DNA of 47,111 nucleotides from JANXXV01 sp038230275 (GTDB lineage: Bacteria > Acidobacteriota > Terriglobia > Bryobacterales > Bryobacteraceae), in the NCBI GenBank assembly GCA_038230275.1, contig JBBRNO010000039.1:1-47111 (forward strand), read 5' to 3'. The position numbers and the translations under genes are program-made. Below, in pieces: positions 1 through 9,517 of the stretch. The notes beneath the pieces were generated by a model that did not search any database, was not told the origin of the DNA, and was given only the letters and a program-made list of their open reading frames with translations. The stretch's first letter is position 1. Each line of letters begins with the position of its first letter.

Positions 1-53
1 ATTTCCAACCCTTCCGCCCGTTTTTAAGGCAGAATTAAACTAAGCAGAAGATC

Positions 54-1190
54 ATGGATCATCAGATCGAAACGGACGACCCAACGTCGGAGCTAAAGGC
101 AGCCATTGTCGCAGCCCAGGCCCTCGCCCGCGAGCAGCTGGTCGCTGTCTGGCAGCTTCATGTCGACCGGGTACGCGAGCAGCTGGAAGCCGGTTGGCAC
201 GAACAAATAGACCAGATCTTTCAGGAGCGTTTCTCCGAAATCACGGCGCAGCTGGAGACCGATTTCGAGACCGCCGTCGGCACGCGTTCTCGGGATTTGG
301 CCGACAAAGCATCCAGCATCGCCCGTACCACCGCCCAGCGCGAACTGACCGCCCAGTTGAATCAGACCGCCCGGCGTTTGGAGCGCGCTGAGAATAGAGA
401 GGTTTGGATCCGGACTCTATTGGAGGCGACCGACGGTTTCTGCGCCCGCGCCGCGCTCTTCGCCATCACGGGCAAAAACCTGCGCTATGAAGGCGGGAAG
501 AGCATCGGTGCCGAAGGCAATGTGCTCGAAGCCGAAATCCCCATGGCTTCCGCTCCGGCATTTCAAAGCGCGGCCGATTCGCTGGATACCGTAATCGCCC
601 TAGGCACCAGTGGAGAGCTGTCCGGCACCGCCGCCGATTTCCTAGGCGACCCGTCGGGCAAAAAGATTTACCTTTTTCCGCTTCTGGTCCGTCAAAAGGC
701 TGTGGCCATCTTGTACGCCGAACCGGGCGAAATGCCCGGCGAGGAGCCCGTGGACGTCAGCGCCCTCGAACTGCTTTGCCTGCTGGCGGCAAATTCCATT
801 GAGACCACGGAGCAGGTGACTATTCAACCTCAATCCAGTTTGAACACGGGACTCATCCGCATCTCAGGAATAGAGGAGCCGCGCGCGCAATTGCTCCTCG
901 GCACACCGCCGCAGGATGAACAGGCCCATATTCGCGCGCGCCGCTTTGCGCGCACCAGTACCGCTCAAATTCTGCTCTATAAGGCCCAGCAAGTGCGCTC
1001 CGGCCGTGTGACAGGTGACCTCTACGGCGTTCTCAAAGACGATATTGATAACGGTCGCAATGCTTTCCGGCAGCAGTTCCTTACCAGCTGCGCCTCGATG
1101 GTCGACTATTACCACCAGGAGCTGGTGGAAAGGCTGGCAAACCATGACAGTTCGCTACTGGGCCCGCATTACCCGGGCCCGCTCGCGTAG
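54..1190 (+). CDS. Coiled-coil protein with GAF-like domain
   Basis: This 378-residue cytoplasmic-looking protein has no signal peptide. Residues of about 15-130 are charged, Glu/Arg/Gln-rich and heptad-like, so a long coiled coil is likely. Residues of about 135-250 look like a degenerate GAF domain, with the typical late strand 'KAVAILYAEPGE'. The C-terminal 110 residues are helical (from 'ARRFARTSTAQILLYKAQ' to 'MVDYYHQELVERLANHD') and end in a Gly/Pro tail. I recognise this architecture as a recurrent acidobacterial hypothetical but know no demonstrated function. Its 3' end overlaps the start of the lytic transglycosylase by about 47 bases, which suggests co-translation. A sensory or cytoskeletal-scaffold role is only inference. 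The ATG is preceded by a weak purine stretch (GCAGAAG). Confidence 0.85.
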   Translation: MDHQIETDDPTSELKAAIVAAQALAREQLVAVWQLHVDRVREQLEAGWHEQIDQIFQERFSEITAQLETDFETAVGTRSRDLADKASSIARTTAQRELTAQLNQTARRLERAENREVWIRTLLEATDGFCARAALFAITGKNLRYEGGKSIGAEGNVLEAEIPMASAPAFQSAADSLDTVIALGTSGELSGTAADFLGDPSGKKIYLFPLLVRQKAVAILYAEPGEMPGEEPVDVSALELLCLLAANSIETTEQVTIQPQSSLNTGLIRISGIEEPRAQLLLGTPPQDEQAHIRARRFARTSTAQILLYKAQQVRSGRVTGDLYGVLKDDIDNGRNAFRQQFLTSCASMVDYYHQELVERLANHDSSLLGPHYPGPLA

Positions 1191-3366
1191 TCTCGCACTA
1201 TCGGTTCTGCTTGCCTGCAGCGCGAGTGCACAGCCTGTCGCCCAGTCCCTGGCAACCTTGGGCCAGACGTATCGAAAGACCCCGTCGGATGCCAACCGGG
1301 CCGCCCTCACCCGTTTTGCAGCAGCCCATTCCAAGGATCTTGAAGGCGCGCAGGCGCTGCTGGTCACCGCCGCGGCTGACGTGGACCGCAAATCCTACGA
1401 CGACGCTCTCCAGGTCCTTAAGGCCCTCGATAAACGTCTGCCCACTCTGGTGGACTACACCGCCTACCTTCGCGCCTCGGTACACTTCGAATCGAAGAAC
1501 TATCCCGAGGCCGTTCATGAGTTGCAAGCCGTTCTAAAGTATGCCCCGATATCGCCTTTATCCGCGAAAGCCATCATGCTGATGGCCCGCGCGGACATCG
1601 AGCTGCAAAAGCCGAAGGAGGCAGTCGAACTGATCCGCAAGAACTATGCCTCTCTCACGGCTCCGCAAGGCGACCTTCTGCTGGCCAAGAGCTCCGAGGC
1701 AATGGGCGAGCCAATGGCCGCCGCCACCTACTATCAGAACGTCTACTACCTCTACCCCACCACGCCAGAGGCGGCGCAGGCCGCGCTTGCACTGGAAGCT
1801 CTTAAGCAATTGTTGGGCGATAAGTTTCCGGCGGCTAAGCCGCAGACCGTGCTAATCCGCGCCTCGCGCCTGATGAATTCCGGTGAGGTGAAGAAGGCCA
1901 AAGCGGAATTGGAGGAACTGGTTCCTCAGGCCGGGGGCCTGGAGCGCGACATGGCAAAGGTGCGCATCGGCGCCGCGTCCTACTTCCTGAAAGACAATCA
2001 GGTGGCCTATCGCTATCTGCAAACGCTGGCTATCGCCTCTCCGGATCCCGATGCGGAACGGCTCTACTACCTGCAAGCCGCCGCTCGCCGCCTGAAGAAT
2101 GAAGACGGCGCCACCGATGCACTGGAGCGTCTGAACAAACAGTACGCCACCTCGCCATGGCGCCTGCAGGCGCTGATGGGCGCCGCGTATCCGCCGCTCG
2201 CCGCCAACCAGCCGGAGCGTTACGAGCCCCTGTACCGCGCCTGCTATGAGTCGTTTCCCGACGCGGCGGAAGCCGCGGGTTGCCACTGGAAGGTGGCCTG
2301 GAGCGAATACCTGAAGCGCGGACCGGAGGCGGCCAAGATGATGCGGGAGCACCTAACCCGTTATCCCTCGTCTGAGAAGGCCGCGGCCGCGCTCTATTTT
2401 CTGGCGCGCCTGGCCGAGAAACAGAAGACGACCGCCGCCTCCCGCACCTATTACGCTGAGATCGCGGAGCGCTACCCCAACTTTTTTCATGCTGTCTTGG
2501 CGCGCGAGAAACTGGCCCAGCCCGCGATTGCGCGAGCTGGCGTTTCGCCGGAAACCGAGACCTTTCTGGATACCGTGAAGTTCCCGCCCAGAAGCCCGAA
2601 GCGCACATTTGAACAGGACCCGCCAACCAAGGTGCGTATCGATCGCGCACGTCTACTCGCCGCCGCAGGCCTGGACGACTGGGCCGACACGGAACTCCGC
2701 TTTGGCGCCAGAACTGACGGCCAGCCGCACGTGCTGGCCCTGGAACTGGCGCAGATGGCGGAAGCCCGCGGCGCGCACGACCAAGCCATCCGTTACATCA
2801 AGAATCTGTCAGGCGGCTACCTCTCCATTCCCTTCGGCACCGCGCCGGACAAGTTCTGGAAGCTCGCGTTCCCCATGCCGTACCGGTCCTCGCTTGAGGC
2901 CAACAGCAAGCTCCGCGATCTGGACCCCTACATGGTGGCCGCGCTCATCCGCCAGGAATCGGAGTTCAATCCCATGGCCCTCTCGCGCGCCAAGGCCTAC
3001 GGACTCACGCAGGTGATGCCTGCCACGGGCCGCGAACTCAGCCGCAAACTGGGCGTCGCCCGCTTCACCGCCAAGATGCTGTTCGATCCGGAACTCAACT
3101 TGAAACTCGGCACCTACTACCTGCGCATGATGCTCAACCAGCTGGACGGCAAGTGGGAAGCCACTCTCGCCGCCTACAACGCCGGCAAGTCGCGCGTCGA
3201 CAACTGGCTCACCTACGCCGCCTTTGAAGAACCGGCCGAATTCATCGAGTCAATCCCGTTTACGGAAACCAGGGAATATGTCCAGATCGTGATCCGCAAT
3301 GCCGACGTGTACCGCAGACTTTACGGACCCAAGCAGACTGCTGTACTCTCGACAAATGGTCATTGA
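1144..3366 (+). CDS. slt: Soluble lytic murein transglycosylase
   Basis: The protein (740 residues) cleaves the MurNAc-GlcNAc bond of peptidoglycan non-hydrolytically in the periplasm. The frame is open from 1015, but ATG 1144 is preferred because it gives a proper signal peptide (basic MTVRYWARITRARSR, then LALSVLLACSASA) and avoids a long overlap with the upstream gene. The middle of about 500 residues is alpha-helical with TPR-like units (for example 'YTAYLRASVHFESKNYPEAV'), as in the Slt70 superhelix. The C-terminal SLT domain shows 'ALIRQESEFNP' with the presumed catalytic Glu near residue 605, then 'AYGLTQVMPATG' and 'TLAAYNAGKSRVDNW'. Length and order match the family. It overlaps the aminotransferase gene by 11 bases. 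Confidence 0.93.
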   Translation: MTVRYWARITRARSRSLALSVLLACSASAQPVAQSLATLGQTYRKTPSDANRAALTRFAAAHSKDLEGAQALLVTAAADVDRKSYDDALQVLKALDKRLPTLVDYTAYLRASVHFESKNYPEAVHELQAVLKYAPISPLSAKAIMLMARADIELQKPKEAVELIRKNYASLTAPQGDLLLAKSSEAMGEPMAAATYYQNVYYLYPTTPEAAQAALALEALKQLLGDKFPAAKPQTVLIRASRLMNSGEVKKAKAELEELVPQAGGLERDMAKVRIGAASYFLKDNQVAYRYLQTLAIASPDPDAERLYYLQAAARRLKNEDGATDALERLNKQYATSPWRLQALMGAAYPPLAANQPERYEPLYRACYESFPDAAEAAGCHWKVAWSEYLKRGPEAAKMMREHLTRYPSSEKAAAALYFLARLAEKQKTTAASRTYYAEIAERYPNFFHAVLAREKLAQPAIARAGVSPETETFLDTVKFPPRSPKRTFEQDPPTKVRIDRARLLAAAGLDDWADTELRFGARTDGQPHVLALELAQMAEARGAHDQAIRYIKNLSGGYLSIPFGTAPDKFWKLAFPMPYRSSLEANSKLRDLDPYMVAALIRQESEFNPMALSRAKAYGLTQVMPATGRELSRKLGVARFTAKMLFDPELNLKLGTYYLRMMLNQLDGKWEATLAAYNAGKSRVDNWLTYAAFEEPAEFIESIPFTETREYVQIVIRNADVYRRLYGPKQTAVLSTNGH

Positions 3367-4525
3367 TTCCCGGCTGCGATTCCGCAGCGATCGCACCGCC
3401 CACTTCACTGAATCGGTCATCCGCGAGATGAGCCGCCTCGCCATTGAACACAACGCCGTCAATCTGGCGCAGGGCTTCCCCGATTTTGCCGCCTCCGAAA
3501 TCCTCAAGGCCGCCGCCCGGGACGCGATCACCGCCGATGCGAATCAGTACAGCATCACTTGGGGCGCGAAGCCGTTTCGCGACGCCATTGCCCGCAAGAC
3601 CGAAGCATTTTACGGCCTGCAGTTTGACCCCGAGCGGGAAATAACCGTCTGCTGCGGCGCCACCGAAGGTATGATCGCGTCGCTGATGGCCGTGACTAAT
3701 CCGGGCGACGAAGTCATCGTGTTCGAGCCCTACTATGAGAACTACGCGCCCGACACGCAGCTCTGCGGAGCCATTCGCAAGGTAGTCTCACTGCGCGCGC
3801 CCGATTGGACCTTCGACCCGGACGAACTGCGCCGCGCCTTCAACCCCCGCACCAAAGCCATCATCCTGAACACGCCGAACAACCCCACCGGAAAGGTGTT
3901 CTCGCGCGACGAATTGCTATTCATCGCCAGACTCTGTGAGGAGTTCGACGCACTCGCCATCACTGATGAAATCTACGAGCACATCCTCTACGACGGCGCC
4001 CGGCACATTCCGATGATGACACTTCCCGGCATGCGCGAACGCTGCATCACGATCAACAGCATGAGCAAGACTTACTCGGTAACCGGTTGGCGGGTGGGCT
4101 GGGTACTGGCGCCGCCCGATATCTCAAACTCCATCCGAAAGGTTCACGATTTCCTCACCGTGGGAGCAGCTACTCCGTTGCAACAGGCGGGCGTGCTGGC
4201 ACTCTCCTTACCGGGAAGCTACTACGAAAAGTTAGCCGCTGAATACACCGCCAGACGCGACAAAATGCTGAACCTGCTTACCGCGTCCGGGTTCCGCTGC
4301 TTCGCTCCCTACGGCGCCTATTACGTGATGACGGACGTCTCCGGCTTCGGCTTCAATGACGACGTCGCCTTCGTACGGCACATGATTCACACCGCCGGCG
4401 TGGCTGCTGTGCCAGGCTCCAGTTTCTTCTCAAAGCCGGCCGACGGAGCAAATTACGTTCGCTTCTGCTTCTGCAAGAAGGACGAGACACTGGAAGAAGC
4501 CCGGCTCCGGTTGGCCAAGCTATAG
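3356..4525 (+). CDS. Class I/II PLP-dependent aminotransferase
   Basis: Pyridoxal-phosphate aminotransferase of fold type I, 389 residues. The start 'VNLAQGFPDF' region and overall order resemble the YbdL/kynurenine aminotransferase branch, which acts on methionine, glutamine or aromatic amino acids; the exact substrate cannot be read. Visible motifs are 'NTPNNPTGKVF' (substrate/cofactor Asn), 'ITDEIYEH' (Asp-x-x-Tyr pair contacting PLP), 'NSMSKTYSVTGWRVGW' with the Schiff-base Lys near residue 238, and the C-terminal 'YVRFCFCKKDE' carrying the carboxylate-binding Arg. ATG 3356 is chosen over the in-frame 3299 because it lies right at the end of slt (11-base overlap) and matches the family's usual N-terminus. 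It converges on the membrane-protein gene that ends at 4531, leaving 5 bases between them. Confidence 0.9.
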   Translation: MVIDSRLRFRSDRTAHFTESVIREMSRLAIEHNAVNLAQGFPDFAASEILKAAARDAITADANQYSITWGAKPFRDAIARKTEAFYGLQFDPEREITVCCGATEGMIASLMAVTNPGDEVIVFEPYYENYAPDTQLCGAIRKVVSLRAPDWTFDPDELRRAFNPRTKAIILNTPNNPTGKVFSRDELLFIARLCEEFDALAITDEIYEHILYDGARHIPMMTLPGMRERCITINSMSKTYSVTGWRVGWVLAPPDISNSIRKVHDFLTVGAATPLQQAGVLALSLPGSYYEKLAAEYTARRDKMLNLLTASGFRCFAPYGAYYVMTDVSGFGFNDDVAFVRHMIHTAGVAAVPGSSFFSKPADGANYVRFCFCKKDETLEEARLRLAKL

Positions 4526-4530
4526 CGCTT

Positions 4531-5898
4531 TTAATGCAGCCGGTCAAGCTCCTCAAGCGCTGACGTCAGCACCTGATATCGATCTGAGGCCTTCTTGCCT
4601 TCGAGCAATTTCTGGGCCTCCGCGATCACACTTCGCAGTTGGGAATGATGTTCCTGATCCAGTGCCCGAACCGCCGCCTGGAGCGCCAGCGCGGCGTGAT
4701 AGCCAATAAAAGGTTGCTCCGTCTTGATGGACTCTTTCAACCACTCAAGATAGTCTGGCCGGGGGCTCAATTCCAGAGAGATGACCGCCGCCAGCCGTTC
4801 GCCGGCGGACGAACTCTTCGTCAACTCCTTGAGAAGCTCGTCGCTGAGCGTGGTGCCGAATAACTTCATTTGCGACGCAACTGCCCCCATCGCAGAGGTG
4901 CGTTCAAACCCCGACTGCATAGTCAACCGCAGTGCATTATAACGGTCGGCCAGTTTGCGTACCTCGGCGCGAACCTTAGCAGCTGGGAGATTCAGTTGCT
5001 GCACCTTCAATGCGCGTGCATTCTCCGCCGGTGTCACTGCCAAATCGGTGGATGGTTTCACGGATTCCGCCGTGCCATTCGGCGGCGGTGGCGGCGGATC
5101 CCCAGCAGCTTCTAGCTTGAGTTTCGTCAACGGATCGACGGCGCGCGAAAACGCACCCTGCAAGAACAGCCGGGTCAACAGATACCCCATCAAGAAACCA
5201 CAGGCTCCAAAACCCGCCATGATGGCGAACGCCACATCCTCGCGAAAATACAAACAGTCGTTCCCGCCGGGACAATTCGGGGAATGGGTTACAAAGTAGG
5301 TCAAACGCTCTACGTATAACGGAATCTTCGCAAGCTTAGTCAGACCCAAGCCAACAATGATCTTGGTCAACCAATCGGAGATCTCCTCAAGATTTGTGTT
5401 CGCTGAGGATCGTGATTTCTGATCCTCAGCAGCCGGCGTATCTGACGCCGCCCCCTCTTTTGGAACACCTTTGTCCCGATTGGCGCGCGGAACGCCAAAT
5501 AAGAAGCCAACGACGGCTCCGCAAAGAAGTGCCGCGAAACCGAGAAGCCCGCCCGCTCCGAAAGAACGAAACACCGCTTGCCAGGGAGGATTAAGCACGT
5601 GCTGCAGCGAGAAACAGACGATGAGCAACCCGCCGGCGAACACGAACGCCAAGACAAAATTCTTTGTCCAGCGCACGTCTCGCACTTGTTGCGACTCCCC
5701 GTCATCCGCAACTTCGACGTACCGCTTGTATACCCCGCGCAGCAAGGTTCCGGCCAGCGCAACGGCTGCAATGATCATGCCTCCAATGCCGAAGGCATTC
5801 AAACCAGTGGAATGCCAGTGCAGCCCAAAGGAATACAGCAGTAGAGAAAACACTAGGAATATCGTCGAACCGATTAATAGGATATTCATCGCTGTCAC
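4531..5898 (-). CDS. Orphan multi-pass membrane protein with C-terminal helical repeat domain
   Basis: A 455-residue protein. Three or four clear membrane helices fill residues 5-135 (ILLIGSTIFLVFSLLL, GGMIIAAVALAGTLL, NFVLAFVFAGGLLIVCF, LLGFAALLCGAVVGFLFG). The last ends in 'FLFGVPR', followed by a polar linker and 'NTNLEEISDWLTKIIVG', then a further helix at 'AIMAGFGACGFLMGYLL'. After a six-proline linker the last ~150 residues are soluble and helical, with 'SSAGERLAAVISLELSPRP' and 'PFIGYHAALALQAAVR', suggestive of a HEAT-like unit. The FLFG-PR/NTNLExISDWL signature is one I associate with bacterial membrane proteins that carry different C-terminal signalling domains, some of them pYEATS. 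No effector or enzyme gene is coupled to it here. Function unknown. Confidence 0.8.
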   Translation of the reverse strand: MTAMNILLIGSTIFLVFSLLLYSFGLHWHSTGLNAFGIGGMIIAAVALAGTLLRGVYKRYVEVADDGESQQVRDVRWTKNFVLAFVFAGGLLIVCFSLQHVLNPPWQAVFRSFGAGGLLGFAALLCGAVVGFLFGVPRANRDKGVPKEGAASDTPAAEDQKSRSSANTNLEEISDWLTKIIVGLGLTKLAKIPLYVERLTYFVTHSPNCPGGNDCLYFREDVAFAIMAGFGACGFLMGYLLTRLFLQGAFSRAVDPLTKLKLEAAGDPPPPPPNGTAESVKPSTDLAVTPAENARALKVQQLNLPAAKVRAEVRKLADRYNALRLTMQSGFERTSAMGAVASQMKLFGTTLSDELLKELTKSSSAGERLAAVISLELSPRPDYLEWLKESIKTEQPFIGYHAALALQAAVRALDQEHHSQLRSVIAEAQKLLEGKKASDRYQVLTSALEELDRLH

Positions 5899-5936
5899 GG
5901 TATCTCCTTCGCTCCGGCTAGCGGACCTTCCTGCGC

Positions 5937-8900
5937 CTACCAGTAAACCTTCAAACCCATTTGCATTTGCCGTGGCGAGTTTGCCTGGCTGGTGACCACG
6001 CCGAACGTTCCGGCATCGAGATTGGTATTAGGGAGGGCGAAGACAGTGCGGTTCAGCAGGTTAAAGGCTTCAGCGCGCAGATCCACCCGGATGCTTTCCG
6101 TCACACGGAAGGTCTTTGCCAGGCTGATGTTTTCGTTCTGTCCCCTAAACGACCGCAGCTTCGGGTTATAACGGGTGACGGTGCCGAATCCGCCGATCGG
6201 TTGCGCCGGAAATTGGGCCTTGGTGATGAGGAAGCGATCGACGTTGGGATCGAACTTGTCACCGGCGACCGGGGCGCGCCAGTTATCATAGCTGTCCACC
6301 ACGGGGCGCGTGGTCCCGTTGAAGATTGGCAGCGGATTATTGCGCGTCAGGGCAAGCGGGGTGCCGCTGTTGTAGACCTGAATCGCCGATAGCCGCCACC
6401 CACCCGCGACATATCCCAGGAAGCCGCTGGTCAACCATTTCTCGCCTTTGCCGAACGGCAGATTGTAGAGAGTGGAGAATTTCAACACGTGGGTCTGATC
6501 AAACTGGCCGATTGATTTTTCCAGTCTGCGATTGCTCTGATCCATCGCCGCCAAACCGTTGGCGAAGTACGTATCGGAATCGGTCAGCAGCTTTGAGAAA
6601 ACATAATTCCACTGGATGGTAAGCCCGTGGGAGAAACGGCGGTCGGCCTTTAATACGAATGCATGATAGGAGGAGTGACCGCTCTTATCGCCATTCTGCA
6701 CGCCGGTCGAGATGGTCTGATATTGCGGGTACGGGCGGAGCGCCTGTGCTACGGTCCGGGTGCGGGACTGCAGAAAGCTGGGGTAGGGCGCCTTGATCCC
6801 CGCGCCTACGGCGAGCGGCGAAAGAATGTCGGCGCGCAGGATGTTGCCCGCCTGCGTGGTTCCGTATTGCGACACCAGATTGTTATAGACGGCGGTGGGC
6901 ACCTGGTTATAGTTCAACAGTCCTGTTTGCAGATGGGTGCCGATGCTGGCGTTATAGCCTGCCTCCAGCACCATGTTGCCCTTGAGTTCGCGCTGGACAT
7001 TGAACGTCCAGAACAGATTTTCAGGAGCGCGAGTGGCTTGTTGTCCTTGCCACCAGTCCACCGAATTGCCGTTGGAAAATGAGGGATCGATGAGCGGCGG
7101 AAGCTTGTAGGCGGGCAGGCCCTCGTCCAACTTGAAGGTTGGCTGCACGCCTTGCGACACGTTGTCGAATTGATACTGGCCAATGAAGCCTGCGAAATGG
7201 CCGCTGCCCTGCACCGCGGTGACGCGGGCGAACGAGCGGCCGAAACCGGTGCGAATCGTGGTCTTGGTATCGGGAGAATAGGCGAAGCTCAGGCGCGGCG
7301 AAAATCCGCCGTACCAGCCAGGCACCAGGCTGCGAACGCCTTCGCGCCCCGTGCCCGTACCGGCAAACCAGAGCGCGCCCAGGTAGCCGTCGGCTCCTGG
7401 ATTTGGCTTCGTCGGATTGAAGTCGGAGTATTCGTCCCGCGCGTTGGTTGGAGGCTGGGTGAAGTCGTAGCGCAGTCCGAAATTCACCGTCAGCTTGCGG
7501 GTAACGCGCCAGTCGTCCTGCGCGTAAAAGCCGAAGTAGGGGTACCGCTGATTCACGAACCGGATGGTTTCGGTGCGGCCGAGGTAGGCATCCCCAAGCA
7601 GGAACGACGCGAACGAACTGCCGCCGCTGGCGGGGAAGGACGTAGCGCCCGGGATGCTGGTGCTAAGAAAGTTGAAATCGGCGCGTCCGGCAATATCCTG
7701 TTGGCCGAAGCCATTGGCGTTCTGATTCTGATGCTGGAACCCAAACTTGAAGGTGTGCGCTCCGCGGATGTAGCTCAGGTCGTCCTTGAGACCCCACCCC
7801 GGCTGCTCGGTTCCGTTGAAGGAAGCCGAACCCCAGCTGGTGTATTCGGTGAAGTTGATGGTGGGGAAGTTCTGGTTGCAATCGATCACATTCTTCATGC
7901 AGACCTTGTTTTTCCAGTTCTTGTCCACATTGGCCGAATACGCATTCTTGACGAAGGAATTCTTGGCGTAGGAAATGTGGTTGACCATGTTGGACGAAAT
8001 GGTCCAGTCATGCGCCAGGCGATAAGCGTTGGTATCCCAGGCAGTGATTTGGCCGTTCCACAGCGGCTGCGGCAGGCCAGGAGGACCCTGCTCACCAGGA
8101 TTCTTGCGGTATTTGGTGGAGTTCCACAAGAAGCTGACACGATGTTTGCTGCCGATGATCTGGTCACCCTTAGCGCTCCACTTATCCACCGGATTCACTT
8201 CGGTTCCGTTGGTGACGATGTAGTTGTTACGCACATAGCCGCTGGTGCCCGGCGCGAAGCCGCGATTTGGCGCTACACCGGCTGCGAAGGCGGCGATATT
8301 GCTGGATGTCTTGGCGAAGCGGCTGACAGGGATCTGATTGTTGGGGAAGCTGTCACGAATGGAGCCATTGCCGTTGGGATTCGCCCTCGTCGTAGACGGA
8401 TCGTAAATCGCGAGGGGCTTGTTGGTCTGATCCACCCACTTGCTGAAATCGCCTTTATACATCTCCGGCGTGGGCACGGTGAGGATGGTGGCGTTGGCGC
8501 CGGCGCGATTGCGGAAGCCTTCATAGGAGACGAAAAAGAAACTTTTATTGCGGCCGTTGTAGACTTTGGGAATCCAGATGGGGCCGCCGGCCGAAAAGCC
8601 GAAATCGTTCTGGCGGTAGATGGAGCGGGAAGCTGCGAAGAAGCCGCGCGCATCCAGTGCGTCGTTGCGCAGAAAGTCATACGCGGAGCCATGAAACTGA
8701 TTGGTGCCGGACTTGGAGGCGAACGACATTACGCCGCCGCCCGCTTGCCCGTATTCGGCCTTGAAGCCATTGGTGTCCACGGTGAATTCGGTAAGGGCTT
8801 CCACTGAGGGTGTGTTCAATGCGGCCTCGGCCGTGTCGCCGGAGCGGTTGGTGCCAACGCTGTGGCCGTCGAGGGTGGCGTCCCAGGAGGCAGCCTGTCC

Positions 8901-9425
8901 GCCGCCAATCGAGAGGGTTTGGCCGTCACCGCGCGCCTCGGAAGCCACGGCCACCAGATTGAATGGACTGCGCATACCGCCGCCTACCACTAGCGGCAGT
9001 TCATCCACCAGTTTGTTCTGTACCTGCGTTGAGATCTTCGCGTTTTCGGTTTGCAGTGCCACCGCCGCCGCGGAGACTTCGATGGATTCCGAAACTTGCC
9101 CCAGTTGCAATGCGGCATCCAGGCGCACGGTTGTGGCGGCCGACACAATGATGTTTTGTTGCAGGAACCGTTTAAATCCAACCGCCGTGATCTCAATACG
9201 GTACACGCCTGGCGGCAGATTGGGAACGTTATATTCACCGCCTGAAGTCGTAGTGGCCTTGGTGGTGGCGTTCGTATCACGGCTGACGACGCTGAGTTCC
9301 GCTCCGGCGAGGGCAGCGCCTGCTGGATCGGTAACAATCCCGGTGATGTTTCCCCGTTCCCCTTGCGCGTTGAGAATAGCGGCGCAACTCGACAGCAGTA
9401 TTGCAATTCTATAGAACTTCATCAA
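5937..9425 (-). CDS. TonB-dependent receptor, Oar-like, with N-terminal carboxypeptidase regulatory-like domain
   Basis: An outer-membrane protein of 1162 residues. A signal peptide (MKFYRIAILLSSCAAILNAQ) is followed by a transthyretin-like carboxypeptidase-regulatory domain at about residues 23-105 ('GNITGIVTDPAGAALAGAEL'), a plug-like region to about residue 240, and a long barrel with alternating aromatic strands such as 'YPYFGFYAQDDWRVTRKLTV'. It ends in 'MGLKVYW', a terminal-aromatic beta signal. Such Oar/OmpA-related receptors are heavily expanded in Acidobacteriota and are thought to import oligosaccharides or peptides; the ligand cannot be read. A good ribosome site (GGAGGG, 6 bases before ATG) precedes it. 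The upstream 92 bases contain an imperfect GCAAC/GTTGC inverted repeat. No TonB/ExbBD gene or regulator is adjacent. Confidence 0.93.
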   Translation of the reverse strand: MMKFYRIAILLSSCAAILNAQGERGNITGIVTDPAGAALAGAELSVVSRDTNATTKATTTSGGEYNVPNLPPGVYRIEITAVGFKRFLQQNIIVSAATTVRLDAALQLGQVSESIEVSAAAVALQTENAKISTQVQNKLVDELPLVVGGGMRSPFNLVAVASEARGDGQTLSIGGGQAASWDATLDGHSVGTNRSGDTAEAALNTPSVEALTEFTVDTNGFKAEYGQAGGGVMSFASKSGTNQFHGSAYDFLRNDALDARGFFAASRSIYRQNDFGFSAGGPIWIPKVYNGRNKSFFFVSYEGFRNRAGANATILTVPTPEMYKGDFSKWVDQTNKPLAIYDPSTTRANPNGNGSIRDSFPNNQIPVSRFAKTSSNIAAFAAGVAPNRGFAPGTSGYVRNNYIVTNGTEVNPVDKWSAKGDQIIGSKHRVSFLWNSTKYRKNPGEQGPPGLPQPLWNGQITAWDTNAYRLAHDWTISSNMVNHISYAKNSFVKNAYSANVDKNWKNKVCMKNVIDCNQNFPTINFTEYTSWGSASFNGTEQPGWGLKDDLSYIRGAHTFKFGFQHQNQNANGFGQQDIAGRADFNFLSTSIPGATSFPASGGSSFASFLLGDAYLGRTETIRFVNQRYPYFGFYAQDDWRVTRKLTVNFGLRYDFTQPPTNARDEYSDFNPTKPNPGADGYLGALWFAGTGTGREGVRSLVPGWYGGFSPRLSFAYSPDTKTTIRTGFGRSFARVTAVQGSGHFAGFIGQYQFDNVSQGVQPTFKLDEGLPAYKLPPLIDPSFSNGNSVDWWQGQQATRAPENLFWTFNVQRELKGNMVLEAGYNASIGTHLQTGLLNYNQVPTAVYNNLVSQYGTTQAGNILRADILSPLAVGAGIKAPYPSFLQSRTRTVAQALRPYPQYQTISTGVQNGDKSGHSSYHAFVLKADRRFSHGLTIQWNYVFSKLLTDSDTYFANGLAAMDQSNRRLEKSIGQFDQTHVLKFSTLYNLPFGKGEKWLTSGFLGYVAGGWRLSAIQVYNSGTPLALTRNNPLPIFNGTTRPVVDSYDNWRAPVAGDKFDPNVDRFLITKAQFPAQPIGGFGTVTRYNPKLRSFRGQNENISLAKTFRVTESIRVDLRAEAFNLLNRTVFALPNTNLDAGTFGVVTSQANSPRQMQMGLKVYW

Positions 9426-9517
9426 GACCCTCCGTGAAACTGTAGGTGCAACGTATCAAAGTTGCGCCCCTGTTGGCAACTGACCGGATGGTATATTAGG
9501 CAAAGAAAAGGCGAACG

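Noticed and set aside
1015..1143. Upstream start for the lytic transglycosylase
   Set aside because: It would place 43 non-family residues before the signal peptide and overlap the previous gene by 176 bases.
7152..8807. Long plus-strand open frame of 551 codons
   Set aside because: It is entirely antisense to the TonB-dependent receptor, has an Ala/Gly/Ile-rich composition without a family, and arises from the receptor's codon bias.
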